The translations under genes were made by a program, and so were the position numbers. From NCBI RefSeq assembly GCF_003390375.1, contig NZ_QUOT01000001.1, positions 1,054,001 through 1,118,000 on the forward strand: 64,000 nt of DNA, given 5' to 3'. The stretch comes from Thalassotalea euphylliae. GTDB lineage: Bacteria > Pseudomonadota > Gammaproteobacteria > Enterobacterales > Alteromonadaceae. The notes beneath the pieces were generated by a model, which ran no database searches, was not told where the DNA came from, and saw only the letters and a program-made list of their open reading frames with translations. Each line of letters begins with the position of its first letter. Within the stretch, counting starts at the first letter, position 1. Below, in pieces: positions 1 to 8,432 of this stretch.

Positions 1-497
1 ATCACCGTCAGTACAGACGCAATTCGAAACCATGTTGGCAGCGCTAGATTATCACCGCTAAATGCCACCAACATGGGCGCAATTAATAACGAGAGCAACA
101 TAATAAAGCCAGCCCAAGAGTGGACTTTGCAGCTGTGGGTTGGCTCCTTTGTGTACGGGTCTTTATCCATAGGGAAATAGCCCGCTACCCAAGTTCCTAG
201 GCCGTGAATAATAATTAAATAGCCAGTTGACTGTATTGCTATATCGGCGCCAGCACGCGCTTGAACGTACCAGCCAAATACACAAAAAATTGCGCCTAAA
301 GGATAGTTATTGATCAGCGGTGATAGTTTCTCTGTTGGGCTGCCAGCCGCGCCCAGTTCGCTACAGAATTGATTGCTGTGATTGTAATTGGGATAGAACT
401 TGGCCGCGATATAAACGCCAATGGTTATCCAAATAGTCGCAATAAGCCCAGATAAACCTGAGATAACTTCTAGAACGTTGATAAAATTTGTCTCCAT
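1..497 (-). CDS. DUF998 family membrane protein, C-terminus cut by window edge
   Basis: The frame stays open from an ATG at 497 to the left edge of the window, about 165 codons without a stop. The translation begins METNFINVLEVISG and has several hydrophobic segments. After the first one comes the stretch FCSELGAAGSPTEK, which resembles the SELG motif seen after helix 1 of DUF998 (YndJ/YwaF-like multi-helix) proteins. Later segments include YLIIIHGLGTWVAGYFPMDK, also typical of DUF998 (a phenylalanine/glycine helix followed by a P-D/K loop). The family is an integral inner-membrane protein of unknown function. It lies about 70 bp downstream of phoQ in the same direction, but a hairpin with a T-run separates them, so co-transcription may be partial. 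Family assignment is from memory of the motif; function is unknown. Confidence 0.7.
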   Translation of the reverse strand, partial: METNFINVLEVISGLSGLIATIWITIGVYIAAKFYPNYNHSNQFCSELGAAGSPTEKLSPLINNYPLGAIFCVFGWYVQARAGADIAIQSTGYLIIIHGLGTWVAGYFPMDKDPYTKEPTHSCKVHSWAGFIMLLSLLIAPMLVAFSGDNLALPTWFRIASVLTV

Positions 498-525
498 ACA
501 AAACCATATAAAACCATGAGAACCA

Positions 526-557
526 TAAAAAACTGGGTTAACTGAGCTGCAACCCAA
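526..557 (-). terminator. Rho-independent terminator after phoQ
   Basis: Read on the minus strand, a 6-bp stem TGGGTT/AACCCA closes an 11-nt loop and is followed by G and a run of six T. It lies 10-40 bp past the phoQ stop codon and before the DUF998 gene. Confidence 0.6.
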
Positions 558-566
558 GCACTAGCT

Positions 567-1940
567 TCAGTTGATGTGAAATGATAGCTCAAACAATGCT
601 CCGCCTAATTCGGCATCACGTTTGATATCAATTTTTCCTTGGTAGCTAGTCACTATATCTCTGACAATCGCTAAGCCGATACCGTGACCCTGTTCATAGG
701 TGTCAGCCCGCACACCGCGCTGCATAATGCTGTCCCGTTTGTGCTCAGAAATACCAACCCCATCATCTGCTATCGATAATGTTAAATACTTGGCACTCAC
801 ATTGACCGTTACCGCCACTTTAGCTGTCGCGGCTTTGTATGCGTTGTCGAGCAGATTACCAAGAATTTCCATTAAATCAGCTTCATCGCCTTTGAATTTA
901 GCGCCGTCAGCGACTTCAACAGCGACGGTGACTGTTTTATCACGATAAATTTTTGCCATAGCAGACAATAATTTATCGATGCAAGGCTTAATATCAACAC
1001 TCAAGCGCCAAGCTGATTGGCCAGCACTTTGCGCGCGCTTTAGCTGGTGCTCGACAATATGGTTAATCTTGCTGACTTCCTGCTGAATTTCACTAGACAC
1101 CGCTTCTGCACTGCTAATCGTCGCTAAAGGTGTTTTTAAGCTGTGTGCTAAATCCGCAAGCGCATTACGGTAACGCAGTCGTTGAGTCTGCTCGTTAGAG
1201 AGTAGATTATTAAGCTGACTAATTGCCGGCTTTACCTCTATTGGGTAATCACCGGCTACCGACTCACTGTCGCCCTGCTCGATGGTTTTTAATTCGTGAG
1301 TTAGCTGTTTTAACGGTTTTAACGTCCACGACAGCCACCACCACATCACGGCGGCAAAAACAATGGCAATTATCGCCAGCCAGATCAGCAGTTGCTGACG
1401 AAACGCTTTTTGCGCTGCCATATAATCTTGCTGGCTTTTAGCGATGTGTAAGGTTAGCGGCATATCTTGGTTAAGATCGGCAAAGTTAACAGAAAAGCTA
1501 GAAACAAACATCGCTTGCTCTGCGAAAGTCACCGAGTAAAATGCCCGCTCCCCTTGAGCAGGATAAAACAAGTTGTCCATTGAGGTAATATTAAGTGCGG
1601 AGTCAGAATGCCAAATCAAGCGCTGCGTTTTCGTTTCTATGGGTGTTTCTGTAGACGTTCCTGCTATCGGTATTTGATCGGAAATAAGCGCATACAAGCC
1701 GGAGTCAATCACATTAAACTGACTTTCTTGAAAGTTAGTTGGCGTTAAAAGTTCACCATCGATGTAATCAGTTTCCGCCAATATGCTGTAGCTATGAGCG
1801 GTTAACTCCTGTTCAACGGCTTTTAACAAATGTTTGGCAAAAGCATCATCAAGGGTAAAGCCTATAGCCGGTAGCAATACAAATAGCATTACTACGGCAC
1901 TGGCGATTAGTCGGGATTTTAACGAAGGTACGTCCATCAC
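567..1940 (-). CDS. phoQ: PhoQ-like sensor histidine kinase
   Basis: Inner-membrane sensor kinase of 457 aa. Hydrophobic segments at about residues 11-30 and 184-205 enclose a periplasmic domain of about 155 residues. A HAMP-like linker follows, then the dimerisation/phosphoacceptor motif LADLAHSLKTPLAT with the phospho-histidine at H266. In the ATPase domain the N box is LLDNAYKA (about 364-371), G1 is ADDGVGI (about 391-397) and G2 is GHGIGLAIV. The AHSLKTPL variant of the H box (SLKTPL rather than ELRTPL) is characteristic of PhoQ-type kinases. The cognate regulator is encoded 111 bp upstream. The family senses divalent cations, acidity or cationic peptides in enteric bacteria. Here the stimulus is unknown, since the periplasmic region (rich in T/E around 95-105) is not obviously acidic like enteric PhoQ. 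Confidence 0.85.
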   Translation of the reverse strand: MMDVPSLKSRLIASAVVMLFVLLPAIGFTLDDAFAKHLLKAVEQELTAHSYSILAETDYIDGELLTPTNFQESQFNVIDSGLYALISDQIPIAGTSTETPIETKTQRLIWHSDSALNITSMDNLFYPAQGERAFYSVTFAEQAMFVSSFSVNFADLNQDMPLTLHIAKSQQDYMAAQKAFRQQLLIWLAIIAIVFAAVMWWWLSWTLKPLKQLTHELKTIEQGDSESVAGDYPIEVKPAISQLNNLLSNEQTQRLRYRNALADLAHSLKTPLATISSAEAVSSEIQQEVSKINHIVEHQLKRAQSAGQSAWRLSVDIKPCIDKLLSAMAKIYRDKTVTVAVEVADGAKFKGDEADLMEILGNLLDNAYKAATAKVAVTVNVSAKYLTLSIADDGVGISEHKRDSIMQRGVRADTYEQGHGIGLAIVRDIVTSYQGKIDIKRDAELGGALFELSFHIN

Positions 1941-2051
1941 CTACTCTTATTGGCATAAATATTGGGGTAAAAATTCTGAGCTAAGTGGCATTCGCTAGCG
2001 TAAATTTGACTCGAGCACAAATTCACTCGAATACAAGTTAACTGTCACTGG

Positions 2052-2735
2052 TTAGCTATCAATGGTGCGCAAACGATATCCCTGGCCACGTAAGGTTTCG
2101 ATAAAGTTATGTTCACCCTCAGGGTCAAGTTTCTTACGCAGGCGCCTGACAAATACTTCAATCACATTTGAGTCTAAGTCAAAGTCTTGGTCATATAAGT
2201 GTTCGGTCAAGCTCGTTTTAGAGACCACTTTGCCTTGCTGTAGCATCAGGTAAGCAATCAGTCGGTATTCATAACTACTCAGTGACACCTCTTGATCGTT
2301 AACCAATACTTGGTGGCTCGCTGTATTGATACTCAGCGCGCCGCTTGTTAATACTGGGCTTGCTTGCCCTGCACTGCGGCGAATAAGTGCGTTCAGTCGA
2401 GCGTGTAATTCTTCATACTGAAATGGTTTGGTAAGGTAATCATCAGCGCCAGCGTCAAGACCTTGCACCTTATCTTGCCAGCGATCGCGCGCTGTTAGGA
2501 CAATGATCGGGAACTTAATATCAAGCTGCCTAAGCTCAGTGATCAATGAAATACCATCTCTTTTTGGTAAACCAATATCAATCACCGCAGCATCGTATGG
2601 GTGCTCACTGCCAAGGTATAAGCCTTCTTCGCCATCAAATGCCGAGTCAATACTAAACCCTTGCTTAGCCAGTGAAGATTTTAAATTTTCATGTAGCTGT
2701 TGATCGTCTTCAACAAGTAATAAACGCACAGACAA
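2052..2735 (-). CDS. phoP: OmpR/PhoP-family response regulator
   Basis: A 227-aa regulator with a receiver domain (residues 1-120) and a winged-helix DNA-binding domain (about 130-224). The acidic pocket is E9-D10-D11, the phosphorylated aspartate is D53 in VIDIGLP, and the conserved switch lysine sits in DDYLTKPF. The C-terminal half ends in the typical LRGQGYRL wing. It is the partner of the PhoQ-like kinase immediately downstream and follows a PepSY-domain gene. Members of this family bind direct repeats of about 6 bp spaced by 5 bp. Exactly such repeats occur upstream of the pepSY gene (3163-3201), which suggests autoregulation. The assignment to PhoP rather than another OmpR paralogue rests on the kinase partner. 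Confidence 0.88.
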   Translation of the reverse strand: MSVRLLLVEDDQQLHENLKSSLAKQGFSIDSAFDGEEGLYLGSEHPYDAAVIDIGLPKRDGISLITELRQLDIKFPIIVLTARDRWQDKVQGLDAGADDYLTKPFQYEELHARLNALIRRSAGQASPVLTSGALSINTASHQVLVNDQEVSLSSYEYRLIAYLMLQQGKVVSKTSLTEHLYDQDFDLDSNVIEVFVRRLRKKLDPEGEHNFIETLRGQGYRLRTIDS

Positions 2736-2770
2736 CTCCTCTATTACTGTGAGTAATTAAGCAAAATCCA

Positions 2771-3046
2771 TTAGCCTTTGATTTTGCCACTACCATCAAC
2801 AAAAACACTGACAATACGGCCGTCTTTTTTGATCAACTTAACGCGATAGCCATTACCGGACGGCTGCACTTTAAGTACTTTACCGCCAAAGCGCGACTGC
2901 ACCTTTTTTGCCGCTTGCTGAGCCGTAACCCCTTTCGAGCGACTTTGCCCGCCTTGCTGCTTATCAAAATAAGGCTGAGCAGTCGCCGTAGGCGTAGTCG
3001 CCAACAGCAAACAGCATGAAATGAATATTAACGCCAACCTTGTCAT
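2771..3046 (-). CDS. Small exported PepSY-domain protein
   Basis: A 91-aa protein with a clear signal peptide (MTRLALIFISCCLLLATT, cleavage probably after TATA near residue 24). A single PepSY-like domain follows: an amphipathic helix (VTAQQAAKKVQSRFGG) leading into the strands KVLKVQPSGNGYRVKLI and RIVSVFVDGSGKI. PepSY modules are periplasmic and often inhibit peptidases or modulate sensor kinases. It is the first gene of the leftward pepSY-phoP-phoQ cluster, 35 bp upstream of phoP. The same gene order occurs in many marine gammaproteobacteria, so it is probably an accessory or feedback component of the kinase. Its role here is inferred from position only. Confidence 0.8.
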   Translation of the reverse strand: MTRLALIFISCCLLLATTPTATAQPYFDKQQGGQSRSKGVTAQQAAKKVQSRFGGKVLKVQPSGNGYRVKLIKKDGRIVSVFVDGSGKIKG

Positions 3047-3162
3047 AACAACCTTATTTTATTGCTTTATTTTACAGAGCTTATCTAATCACTTTAGTGT
3101 AAAAGAATGCAATCGCAGATGAAATGTTTTTGCCAATTTTGCCTTAGATTAGGAGAAATAAA

Positions 3163-3201
3163 CTGAACATTTGCTGAACTCAAAGTTCAGTTTTTATTCA
3201 G
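3163..3201. promoter_or_regulatory. Candidate PhoP-type divergent operator, four half-sites on an 11-bp period
   Basis: Four 6-bp half-sites begin at 3163 (CTGAAC), 3174 (CTGAAC), 3185 (GTTCAG) and 3196 (ATTCAG), each exactly 11 bp apart. The left pair reads GTTCAG-N5-GTTCAG on the minus strand, toward pepSY-phoP-phoQ. The right pair reads GTTCAG-N5-ATTCAG on the plus strand, toward the GlyGly-CTERM gene. On each side a -10-like hexamer lies 11 bp beyond the pair: TTTAAT at 3213-3218 (plus) and TAATCT at 3151-3146 (minus). Direct repeats with N5 spacing placed 11-12 bp upstream of the -10 are the known layout of PhoP-activated promoters. The enteric half-site is GTTTA-like, so the GTTCAG sequence would be lineage-specific. 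Binding is inferred. Confidence 0.5.
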
Positions 3202-3246
3202 TTGTACATTGCTTTAATAAGCCTCAATTGCAACAGGAGGCACAAA

Positions 3247-4275
3247 ATGAATACTGAAATCACAACTCAACATTCTGCCAACAAAGCACGCCTATTGGCG
3301 ATGAAAAAACAGCATAAAGGTAAGCGCGGTGCAATAAAGCAGCTACTACGCAAGCGTCAAGCTAATCGCCAAGAAGTTCACTGGTTTAAATTTGTTGCTT
3401 GTATTTGGTGTTTGCTATTTATTGCACTGACTGCCGAAGCCAACGAGCAAACGCAGCATACATTTACAAGTGAAGAGGCAGTAACTGAAGGGGCAACAAC
3501 GACGATTGCCAATCAACTGCTAGCAGCAAAGCAGCCAAGTGAGTTTCAGCAAATTAAGGTCATTGCTGATTACACTCGCGAGCTGCAAAGTATTGATAAT
3601 GATAGTAACAGCAATATCAACGGCGTTAATCAATTACCTTCAGCAGCAAATCAAAAGCTTAGTGAAGCGCCATTGCTGCCAGTTAGCACCAGAATTTCTC
3701 GTGCCGAGCATCAAGCAGCCAAAGCACTAAGCCAATTACCGACCAGTAAGCAGAAAATCGAAATAAAGGCGGCACGTAGTTTTCGTCAAGAATTTAGTAT
3801 ATTTGACGCTGTTACGCGCTTGTTTGATGACATTGACGCTGACGGATTCTTTCGCACCTTTAGCGTGACTTTCGATGCTGATGTATATACCTACAATGGT
3901 GTTAATGAGGCATTGGTATACGCTGATATCTATCTTCGCCAAAGCGGCAGAGACTGGGAATACTTCTACTCGACCGATAACTTTATGATCTTTGGTGAAT
4001 CAACTGACGACCAATACGAAGTATTAAGCACGTTAGCCAGTGGCTACCAAACAGATCACTATGATGTGCTCATTGACCTTTACCAAGTGGGTTACAGCAA
4101 CATTGTTGCCACCTATAGCAGTGATGACAGCAGCAGTTTATACGCTTTACCGCTTGAAAGTGAAAACTACGATGTTTATTACGAAGAAGAAATTCATGTC
4201 CATGGCGGTAGCTTTGCATGGTTTGGCCTAGCCATCATTGCGGCAATGCTGTGGCGAGGCCGTTCACAGTCTTAA
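3247..4275 (+). CDS. Choice-of-anchor H-like surface protein with GlyGly-CTERM tail
   Basis: The start is set by a perfect AGGAGG at 3235-3240, six bases before this ATG, giving 342 aa. A long basic N-region (about 45 residues, many K/R) precedes a hydrophobic signal segment (FVACIWCLLFIALTAEA). A low-complexity spacer follows, then a C-terminal domain of about 130 residues starting LFDDIDADGFF. That domain is rich in aromatic and acidic residues (FDADVYTYNG, YDVLIDLYQVGY, SSLYALPLES) and resembles the choice-of-anchor H family. The end, HGGSFAWFGLAIIAAMLW followed by RGR, is a GlyGly-CTERM sorting signal (GGS, hydrophobic helix, basic tail) of the kind processed by rhombosortase in type II-secreting bacteria. 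It faces the phoPQ cluster across a shared operator-like region. Its molecular function is unknown. Confidence 0.72.
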   Translation: MNTEITTQHSANKARLLAMKKQHKGKRGAIKQLLRKRQANRQEVHWFKFVACIWCLLFIALTAEANEQTQHTFTSEEAVTEGATTTIANQLLAAKQPSEFQQIKVIADYTRELQSIDNDSNSNINGVNQLPSAANQKLSEAPLLPVSTRISRAEHQAAKALSQLPTSKQKIEIKAARSFRQEFSIFDAVTRLFDDIDADGFFRTFSVTFDADVYTYNGVNEALVYADIYLRQSGRDWEYFYSTDNFMIFGESTDDQYEVLSTLASGYQTDHYDVLIDLYQVGYSNIVATYSSDDSSSLYALPLESENYDVYYEEEIHVHGGSFAWFGLAIIAAMLWRGRSQS

Positions 4276-4502
4276 TGAAAGTTGAAATACTTGCGCGGGC
4301 GAATACCAAGTTAGTTTGAAAATTTAGGCCGGAATATTATATATTCAGTGTAGTTGTAGACTCGATTGAAAATTAGATTGTAAAGTGGGCTGCTAAGTGA
4401 GTGTCGCTAGACAAATCGTAGGCATTAGGCACTTACTTGTATGAGCATAATCACAAACACAATTACCCTAGGATTATTTGAATACCAATAAGGATAGCTA
4501 GC

Positions 4503-5018
4503 ATGTCTGCCTCGGCAATTGCGTTAACCGCATATATCACTGCGCTTGGCGAAAGCATACAAGACGTTAATGATCAGCGCTTATCACTCACAGAAACATC
4601 GCTGACAATTGAATACCAAGACACTTATATTCCGTTTAGTCATAGTCAATGGCGAGTGCTTAATCACACGGTATGCTTTGATAACGATCGTAACTCACCT
4701 GAATATTCTGACTGTACCGTTAAAGCGAAGTCATTATTCAATCAAATATGTTCGGCGCTATCCAATCGCACAAGCCCGTACTGGCATCATCAAAATTATA
4801 AGGAAATGTATTGTCAGGCCGCGGTTAACTTCCAACCTATGGTAGCCACCATCTCTTATGGCGACAGCACTCAATTATCGCCACAAGAAAAGAAGTGTAA
4901 TCAACTGATTTTAAAAGCACTTGTTAACCAAGACGCTAAATCAATTCAAGAAAAAAATGCTGCTTGTGACGCTGTTCACAGCAAATCTCAACCGTCAGTT
5001 GCTAATAAGCCTGAGTAA
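4503..5018 (+). CDS. Hypothetical protein, cysteine-containing
   Basis: A 171-aa ORF, not recognised. There is no convincing signal peptide, although the first 15 residues (MSASAIALTAYITAL) are mildly hydrophobic. Seven cysteines are spread through the chain (HTVCFDN, YSDCTVK, NQICSAL, EMYCQAA, KKCNQL, NAACDAV), which would suit disulfides if it is exported. A GGATAGC-containing stretch precedes the ATG. It lies alone between the GlyGly-CTERM gene and the convergent GAF kinase. Coding is supported by length, absence of a better frame and ordinary codon use; function is unknown. Confidence 0.55.
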   Translation: MSASAIALTAYITALGESIQDVNDQRLSLTETSLTIEYQDTYIPFSHSQWRVLNHTVCFDNDRNSPEYSDCTVKAKSLFNQICSALSNRTSPYWHHQNYKEMYCQAAVNFQPMVATISYGDSTQLSPQEKKCNQLILKALVNQDAKSIQEKNAACDAVHSKSQPSVANKPE

Positions 5019-5070
5019 CATACTCAGGCGCTAAATTAGCGCTCAGCTAACTATTCTTAAGTAACCTTTA

Positions 5071-6504
5071 TTAACTCACTAGGCTAAGCCCTGGTAACGT
5101 AATTTCAAAACGAGCGCCAACTGGAGAGTTTTGTAATTGAATGCGACCGTTAAGCACGTTGCCCATTAAGCTGCCAACCGTTGTCAAACCCAAGCCAATT
5201 TTGTTGCTATTGCGCTGCGTGGTATAGAAAGGTTCGAAAACTTTATCGCTATGTTGCTGATCAATACCACAGCCATCATCTTGATAGTTAATAACAATTT
5301 CATTGCCTTTACGAATCGCACTAATGTGAATATTGCCCTGCGCTTTGTCAATAAAGCCATGGGCTAATGAGTTTTCAATTAGCTGATAAAACACTTGCCA
5401 CAAACACTCTTTTACACAAGTAATAGGCAATTCCTGCGAGTCAATAAACAATTGATGATCGCCTAATACGCTATGCAAACTTGCCTTAACTTCCGCAAAA
5501 AAAGTGCTCAATTCAAACGTTTGTTGAACATCACTGACTTGCTTGGCATCCAGCTGTTGGAATTGGCTTAGCAGCGAATCTGCTTTAATAAGATTTTTCT
5601 TATTAATTTCAGAAAGCTGATGCAGTTGTGTAAGGTGCTCTTCAAATGCGCGGCGAGACATAACACCGTTTTCTAGTGCATCAAACAACTTCTCAATTTT
5701 ATCAACAATCGCACTAACCGTGGTCAAGCTATTGCCAATTGGCGTGCTAATTTCATGGGCAAAACCACACAATAACGCATTGGTGGTGAGCATTTTCTCT
5801 TCTTCAATTCGCTCAATTTGCTGTCGAGCTTGTCGCTCGATGCGATTGGCAAGCGCCTTATTTGTCGCCTCAAGCTCGCTGGTGCGTTCATCAACCGTCA
5901 AACTCAATTTCGTATTGGCATCCAATAATTGCTGACGATTGTAATCGTTCTCAAAAACAACCGCGGCAAGGTTGGCGCTTAGCTCAATAAACTGAATATC
6001 TTCATCAGTAGGCTTGCAAGGAGTGCTGTAATACATTGCAAAAGTGCCATATACACGACCATCTTGACCAATAATCGGCTCAGACCAACAAGATTGTAAA
6101 CCAGCTTCTAACGCCAAGCCCTTGAATTGCACCCAGTATGGATGCGTATTGATGTCTTCAACAATGACGCGCTGTTCAATAAAAGCGGCAGTGCCACATG
6201 AACCTACGCCCATACCAATGGTTGTGCCATTTAACGCTTCGCAATAAAAATCAGGCAGAGAAGATGAAGCAACTGAGTGCAAAGTTTTCGCTTCGTTATC
6301 CAGCAATAGCACCGAACAGTACATATTGGGGTTATATACTTGTGCTTTGTGGCATAAGGTATTGAGCACAGAATCAAGCGAATCACCCGATGCTACCATG
6401 CGTAAAACTTCATTCCGCCCTTCTTCAAGCTCCATAGCTCGTTGCCAATAGGCAAGTTGTTCATTTAATGAGGCGGTATTGATTGGGCGTCGAATTTGGG
6501 TCAT
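5071..6504 (-). CDS. GAF-domain sensor histidine kinase (soluble)
   Basis: A 477-aa protein with no membrane segment. An N-terminal GAF domain (about residues 30-188) carries the signature GSCGTAAF, PYW and GLQSCWSEPI followed by GTFAMYY, typical of GAF modules in PAS/GAF kinases. A coiled-coil linker (about 190-240) leads to the phosphoacceptor region GFAHEISTPIGN with H250. The ATPase domain has N378 in IENSLAHGF, G1 QDDGCGID (about 408-415), the F box FEPFYTT and G2 IGLGLTTV. The AHEISTPIGN motif (rather than SHELRTP) and wide spacing place it in the HWE/atypical HisKA group. No response regulator is adjacent, so it is an orphan kinase. It probably senses a small cytoplasmic ligand or redox state. 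Confidence 0.85.
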   Translation of the reverse strand: MTQIRRPINTASLNEQLAYWQRAMELEEGRNEVLRMVASGDSLDSVLNTLCHKAQVYNPNMYCSVLLLDNEAKTLHSVASSSLPDFYCEALNGTTIGMGVGSCGTAAFIEQRVIVEDINTHPYWVQFKGLALEAGLQSCWSEPIIGQDGRVYGTFAMYYSTPCKPTDEDIQFIELSANLAAVVFENDYNRQQLLDANTKLSLTVDERTSELEATNKALANRIERQARQQIERIEEEKMLTTNALLCGFAHEISTPIGNSLTTVSAIVDKIEKLFDALENGVMSRRAFEEHLTQLHQLSEINKKNLIKADSLLSQFQQLDAKQVSDVQQTFELSTFFAEVKASLHSVLGDHQLFIDSQELPITCVKECLWQVFYQLIENSLAHGFIDKAQGNIHISAIRKGNEIVINYQDDGCGIDQQHSDKVFEPFYTTQRNSNKIGLGLTTVGSLMGNVLNGRIQLQNSPVGARFEITLPGLSLVS

Positions 6505-6776
6505 GGCTACAACTTAAGGTTACTACTTAACACATAGCAATTTGCTAGGCTCACATCCTAGCACTTTAGCGGATTTTAAATCTACCTTCACCAACAACAC
6601 TATTTTATTTTGATATAAATCAAGCGATTAACTTATTATTAGGCTAATTTCTTGTAAGCGTATAAGCTGCAGTGTACGCAAATCACTTTTTATATATTTT
6701 TCAATCACTTGCTAATTCAATACCACCAATAGTGAACAGCAGCAGATATACAGATGGCAGCAATCAGTTACAGTGG

Positions 6777-7058
6777 CTAGCTTTTCTTCTGCTCAGGCTT
6801 TGTATTCTGCGACTTTGCTTGCTGTAAACATTGAGCTTGACGATTTTCGCGAGTAACCAGTAAAAAAGTAAGATACATTTTGGTGGGTAAACTAAATATT
6901 AAACCAAGTGCGATACATGCGGCACTCAGCACCATACCTGTAACTCCCATGGTCTGTGAAATATTGGTATAACTGATCAAGTAGTGGCCAAGTAACAACA
7001 GGCAAATACCAATAAGAATACAAATTTTAAGTACTTTTATGGTTTTTTCTTCGGACAT
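6777..7058 (-). CDS. Small two-helix membrane protein
   Basis: 93 aa starting at MSEEKT; this ATG has GGAGAG seven bases upstream, so I prefer it to the longer TTG start at 7085. Two hydrophobic helices (ICILIGICLLLLGHYLI and GMVLSAACIALGLIFSL) are followed by a polar, Q/K-rich cytoplasmic tail. I do not recognise the family. It is transcribed away from the alcohol dehydrogenase gene and has its own promoter region of about 150 bp shared with it. Confidence 0.6.
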   Translation of the reverse strand: MSEEKTIKVLKICILIGICLLLLGHYLISYTNISQTMGVTGMVLSAACIALGLIFSLPTKMYLTFLLVTRENRQAQCLQQAKSQNTKPEQKKS

Positions 7059-7211
7059 AAGCTTCTCTCCACACGCCCTTCTCAATCACCATAACATAAG
7101 CCTGTTGAGTGACTTTGATTCATATCATCATATTGATCTTTTCCAAATTCGCGCCATATTACTCAATAACTTCGCTCAATATTTTCTAACTTTCTGCTTA
7201 AAGGATGCGCC

Positions 7212-8363
7212 ATGTTAAATTTCAGCTATAGCAATAACACCTGTATTCATTTTGGTACACGGCAAATTGCTAAACTTGCTTCTGCCATTGATAAAAACCA
7301 CAAAGTACTGCTGGCTTATGGCGGTGGTAGCATCAAAAGTAACGGCGTATATCAACAAGTTTGTGACGCCCTAGCAGAACATCAAGTTATTGAATTTTCA
7401 GGGATAGAGCCCAACCCAAGTTACGAAACAACAATGAAAGCTGTTGAGCTGGTCAAATCAGAGCAAGTTGACTTTATTCTTGCCGTCGGTGGCGGCTCGG
7501 TCATTGATGGCTGTAAATTCATTGCCGCAGCTGCCAAGTTTGACGGTGAACCTTGGGACATTCTCGCCAAAAATGCCAAAGTATCTGATGCTGTGCCGCT
7601 GGCTGTCGTACTCACTTTACCGGCAACGGGCTCTGAATCGAACAGCTTCGCGGTAGTCTCTAGGTTAGCGACGAAAGACAAATTCGCCTTTGGCTCACCA
7701 CTGGTACAGCCCAAATTTGCAATTTTAGACCCAAGTGTGATGGCAAGCTTGCCAGAACGTCAAATCACCAATGGCATTGTTGATGCGTTTGTTCACGTTA
7801 TGGAGCAATATCTGACGTATAGCGTTAATGCCAAAGTCCAAGACAGATTTGCCGAAGGTATTTTGCAAACACTGATTGAAGAAGGCCCTAAAATGTTCGC
7901 TGAACCCGATGCAGACACGCGTGCCAATGTGATGTGGAGCGCGACTATGGCGCTTAATGGCTTAATTGGTGCTGGCGTGCCACAAGACTGGTCAACCCAT
8001 GGCATTGGCCATGAAATTACTGCGTTATACGGCCTAGATCACGCCCAAACATTAGCGATTATTTTACCAAGAATGATGTGGGAAATGCGCGAGGAAAAGC
8101 AAGCGAAACTACTACAATTTGCACGCAGGATTTGGCACATTGAAGAAGAAAACGCCGACGATGCAATTCGTCTTGCCATTGCTAAAACCGAGCAGTTTTT
8201 CCAACAAGTAAAAATGAAAACGCGATTAAGTGACTATCAACTTGAAAGTGACGTAGTTGACGCATTAGTGGCTCAACTAGAGCGCCATGGTCAAACCGCC
8301 ATGGGCGAAACCAAAGCGGTTACCATAGAACGTAGCCGAAAAATTATTGAGCTAAGCCTATAA
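7212..8363 (+). CDS. yqhD: Iron-containing alcohol dehydrogenase, YqhD-like
   Basis: A 383-aa cytosolic NADP-dependent alcohol/aldehyde oxidoreductase of the group III metal-dependent family. The nucleotide-binding region has YGGGSIKSNG and GGGSVIDGCKF, then LPATGSESNS. The metal site is visible as D and H in VDAFVHVMEQY and two histidines in HGIGHEITALYGLDH. The length matches E. coli YqhD (387 aa). It reduces short-chain aldehydes, including those from lipid peroxidation. AAAGGATG lies just upstream of the ATG. It converges with argO across a strong hairpin. Confidence 0.88.
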   Translation: MLNFSYSNNTCIHFGTRQIAKLASAIDKNHKVLLAYGGGSIKSNGVYQQVCDALAEHQVIEFSGIEPNPSYETTMKAVELVKSEQVDFILAVGGGSVIDGCKFIAAAAKFDGEPWDILAKNAKVSDAVPLAVVLTLPATGSESNSFAVVSRLATKDKFAFGSPLVQPKFAILDPSVMASLPERQITNGIVDAFVHVMEQYLTYSVNAKVQDRFAEGILQTLIEEGPKMFAEPDADTRANVMWSATMALNGLIGAGVPQDWSTHGIGHEITALYGLDHAQTLAIILPRMMWEMREEKQAKLLQFARRIWHIEEENADDAIRLAIAKTEQFFQQVKMKTRLSDYQLESDVVDALVAQLERHGQTAMGETKAVTIERSRKIIELSL

Positions 8364-8381
8364 TAATACGAAGTAGCTAAT

Positions 8382-8420
8382 AAGCGCTTTGTTAAAGCAT
8401 GGCTCTTAACAAAAGCGCTT
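8382..8420. terminator. Bidirectional terminator between yqhD and argO
   Basis: A near-perfect 14-bp inverted repeat (AAGCGCTTTGTTAA against TTAACAAAAGCGCTT, one bulged A) with a 10-nt loop sits between two convergent genes. A T-rich stretch follows on the plus side. Confidence 0.7.
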
Positions 8421-8432
8421 TGGTAATCTTTT

